Below are positions 15,008 through 15,991 of a stretch of DNA of 15,991 nucleotides, one piece after another; position 1 is the stretch's first letter, and each line of letters starts with the position of its first letter. The stretch comes from Deltaproteobacteria bacterium. Its GTDB lineage: Bacteria > Myxococcota_A > SURF-8. The notes beneath the pieces are model-generated. The model searched no databases. It was not told the DNA's origin and worked only from the letters and a program-made list of their open reading frames with translations. Location of the stretch: assembly GCA_029570245.1 (NCBI GenBank), contig JAKQSH010000386.1, positions 1 to 15,991 of the forward strand, given 5' to 3'. The position numbers and the translations under genes were made by a program.

Positions 15008-15569
15008 TGTTCAGCATCTCTTTCGGCAAAGAAGGGAACCAATCGGTCTGCCTTATCTGATCGGTTTTCACGACCACAACTTCATCGGTTCCGGTGATAT
15101 AAACAATTTTTCTGCCGCGTTGGCCGCCTACATCTTCGTCCTGAATGACAATATTTTTCTTGCTTATGGCATCTCTGCAGACTTCAACGTTTCCACGAGC
15201 GATTTTGCGCTGTTCGGCATTGGCCCACTCCGGCCACGCTCCGCCGTATATTCCGGCGCGCAGATTTTTGACATCCGCGCCGAGATCGGTAAAACCGCGA
15301 ATAAGAGCCGCTACAGCCGGCAGGCCGAATAACGGAGTTGATTTCTGCATTTTTTCAGGCAGCGGTCGGATGAAATGGCAAAGACCGCCGCGCTTCAATT
15401 CCGGGTCGAACAGGGTGACAACAACCGACGAGGCGATAACGGTCAGAACAGCCAGGCTGCCTTCGGGAATCAGTACGTTTCCCGGCTCAAGCAGAAAGGT
15501 TTCCGCCGGGCGGCCTTTGCCCTGCCTGAGATGCTCGAAGTTTTTATTGAGCGGGTCCTCACGCCTCAT
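15000..15569 (-). CDS. cheD: CheD-family protein with altered catalytic site
   Basis: 189 residues, start ATG at 15569 with only a weak TAAG ribosome site, 11 bases after the CheX-like gene. CheD family features are clear in the C-terminal half: GADVKNLRAGIYGG (97-110), RGNVEVCRDAI and EDVGGQRGRKIVY. CheD deamidates receptor glutamines with a Cys-His-Thr triad (C27, H44 and T21 in Thermotoga). Here H65 is kept in GGLCHFIRP, but exactly 17 residues before it stands S48 (IASSVVV) where LGSC is expected, and the position of the Thr holds L42. A cysteine, C64, is right next to the His. The protein may be inactive as a deamidase, may use another residue, or may act mainly as a CheX/CheC partner, a role known for CheD. 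Family assignment is firm; activity is doubtful. Confidence 0.8.
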   Translation of the reverse strand: MRREDPLNKNFEHLRQGKGRPAETFLLEPGNVLIPEGSLAVLTVIASSVVVTLFDPELKRGGLCHFIRPLPEKMQKSTPLFGLPAVAALIRGFTDLGADVKNLRAGIYGGAWPEWANAEQRKIARGNVEVCRDAISKKNIVIQDEDVGGQRGRKIVYITGTDEVVVVKTDQIRQTDWFPSLPKEMLNND

Positions 15570-15580
15570 AATCTTACTGC

Positions 15581-15991
15581 TTATTCAACAAAAGCAGCCG
15601 CCTCTATCTTGCTCATGTCTTCCGTCAGCAGAGAAAACGCAACAGTCGCAGACTCGCGAATTTTTTCATAATCCGGTCCGTCAATGGTTTTGACGCTGGG
15701 CACGGTGAAATTCACTACCGCCTCAGGGCCGAAGACTCTGGCCATGAGCACCCCGATTATCATGTTGAGCATTTCGGCCACGGCGCCGGTGGCTTTTTTC
15801 TCCAGCTCCGGGTCGTCGGGTTCAACACCAAGCAGATTGGCCGCCATTTCGACGGCATAATCGTAACCCATTGCCAGGACCAGCTTGCCTTTTTCGGGAC
15901 CGTCAAATCCCATCAGAGCGACAATCACTCCTCCGTCAAACGGCTCTATCTCCTCTGCCGGTTCGGTAAAAATGAATGAAGCCTCTTCCAG
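15581..15991 (-). CDS. Second CheX-like phosphatase (5' end outside window)
   Basis: The frame is open from the right edge of the window to TAA at 15583-15581, giving 136 residues of a protein whose start is missing. An internal GTG at 15928 is not a convincing start, because the upstream codons continue a plausible sequence. Seen: strands around VIVALMGF and GKLVLAMGYDYAVEMAANLLG, then the signature E-x-x-N-x-x-x-G in AEMLNMIIG, and VNFTVPSVK after it. This is the CheX/CheC-type phosphatase fold with one motif. It is a diverged paralogue of the cheX at 10665, sharing little beyond the motif. The gene is 11 bases upstream of cheD, and CheC/CheX-type proteins are known to bind CheD, so a functional pair is likely. 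Confidence 0.7.
   Translation of the reverse strand: MEEASFIFTEPAEEIEPFDGGVIVALMGFDGPEKGKLVLAMGYDYAVEMAANLLGVEPDDPELEKKATGAVAEMLNMIIGVLMARVFGPEAVVNFTVPSVKTIDGPDYEKIRESATVAFSLLTEDMSKIEAAAFVE

Overview
The window comes from a bacterium of roughly balanced base composition. Most genes have clear AGGAGG-type ribosome binding sites. A proton-translocating transhydrogenase, a two-transmembrane PhoR-like kinase, a pilin-like protein and a chemotaxis adaptation module together suggest a motile or surface-moving, probably Gram-negative-type cell. There is no rRNA and no lineage marker, so the phylum cannot be fixed. No insertion sequence, phage gene, tRNA or CRISPR array was seen; this looks like ordinary chromosome made of short operons.

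Left part (1-3520): the 3' end of an M19 membrane dipeptidase converges on a small membrane-anchored pilin-like gene across a perfect 13-bp hairpin. The pilin-like gene diverges from a PhoB-like regulator/PhoR-like kinase pair. Between them lies a set of four TTAACA-like hexamers at exact 11-bp steps, overlapping a perfect 11-bp inverted repeat. This is the layout of a Pho box and suggests autoregulation by the response regulator.

Middle part (3521-10314): a long calcineurin-type metallophosphoesterase (+) converges on a two-gene minus operon holding a putative SCP2-like lipid-binding protein and an iron-dependent alcohol dehydrogenase. After a 400-base intergenic region comes the three-gene pntAA-pntAB-pntB operon for NAD(P)+ transhydrogenase in its split-alpha form, closed by a strong intrinsic terminator.

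Right part (10315-15991): a strong sigma70-type promoter drives cheX-cheY followed by a large secreted or membrane-anchored VWA-domain protein, an unusual partner for a phosphatase/regulator pair. A bidirectional terminator separates this operon from a converging minus operon: a second CheX-like gene (cut by the window edge), cheD and cheB. The CheD protein carries Ser where the family has its catalytic Cys and Leu where it has the catalytic Thr, yet keeps the His, so it may be an inactive or repurposed deamidase. CheA, CheW, CheR and receptors are not in the window and would be expected to the right or elsewhere.

The most notable signals are the Pho-box-like array, the altered CheD, the pilin-like protein without a prepilin-peptidase site, and the cheX-cheY-VWA operon.
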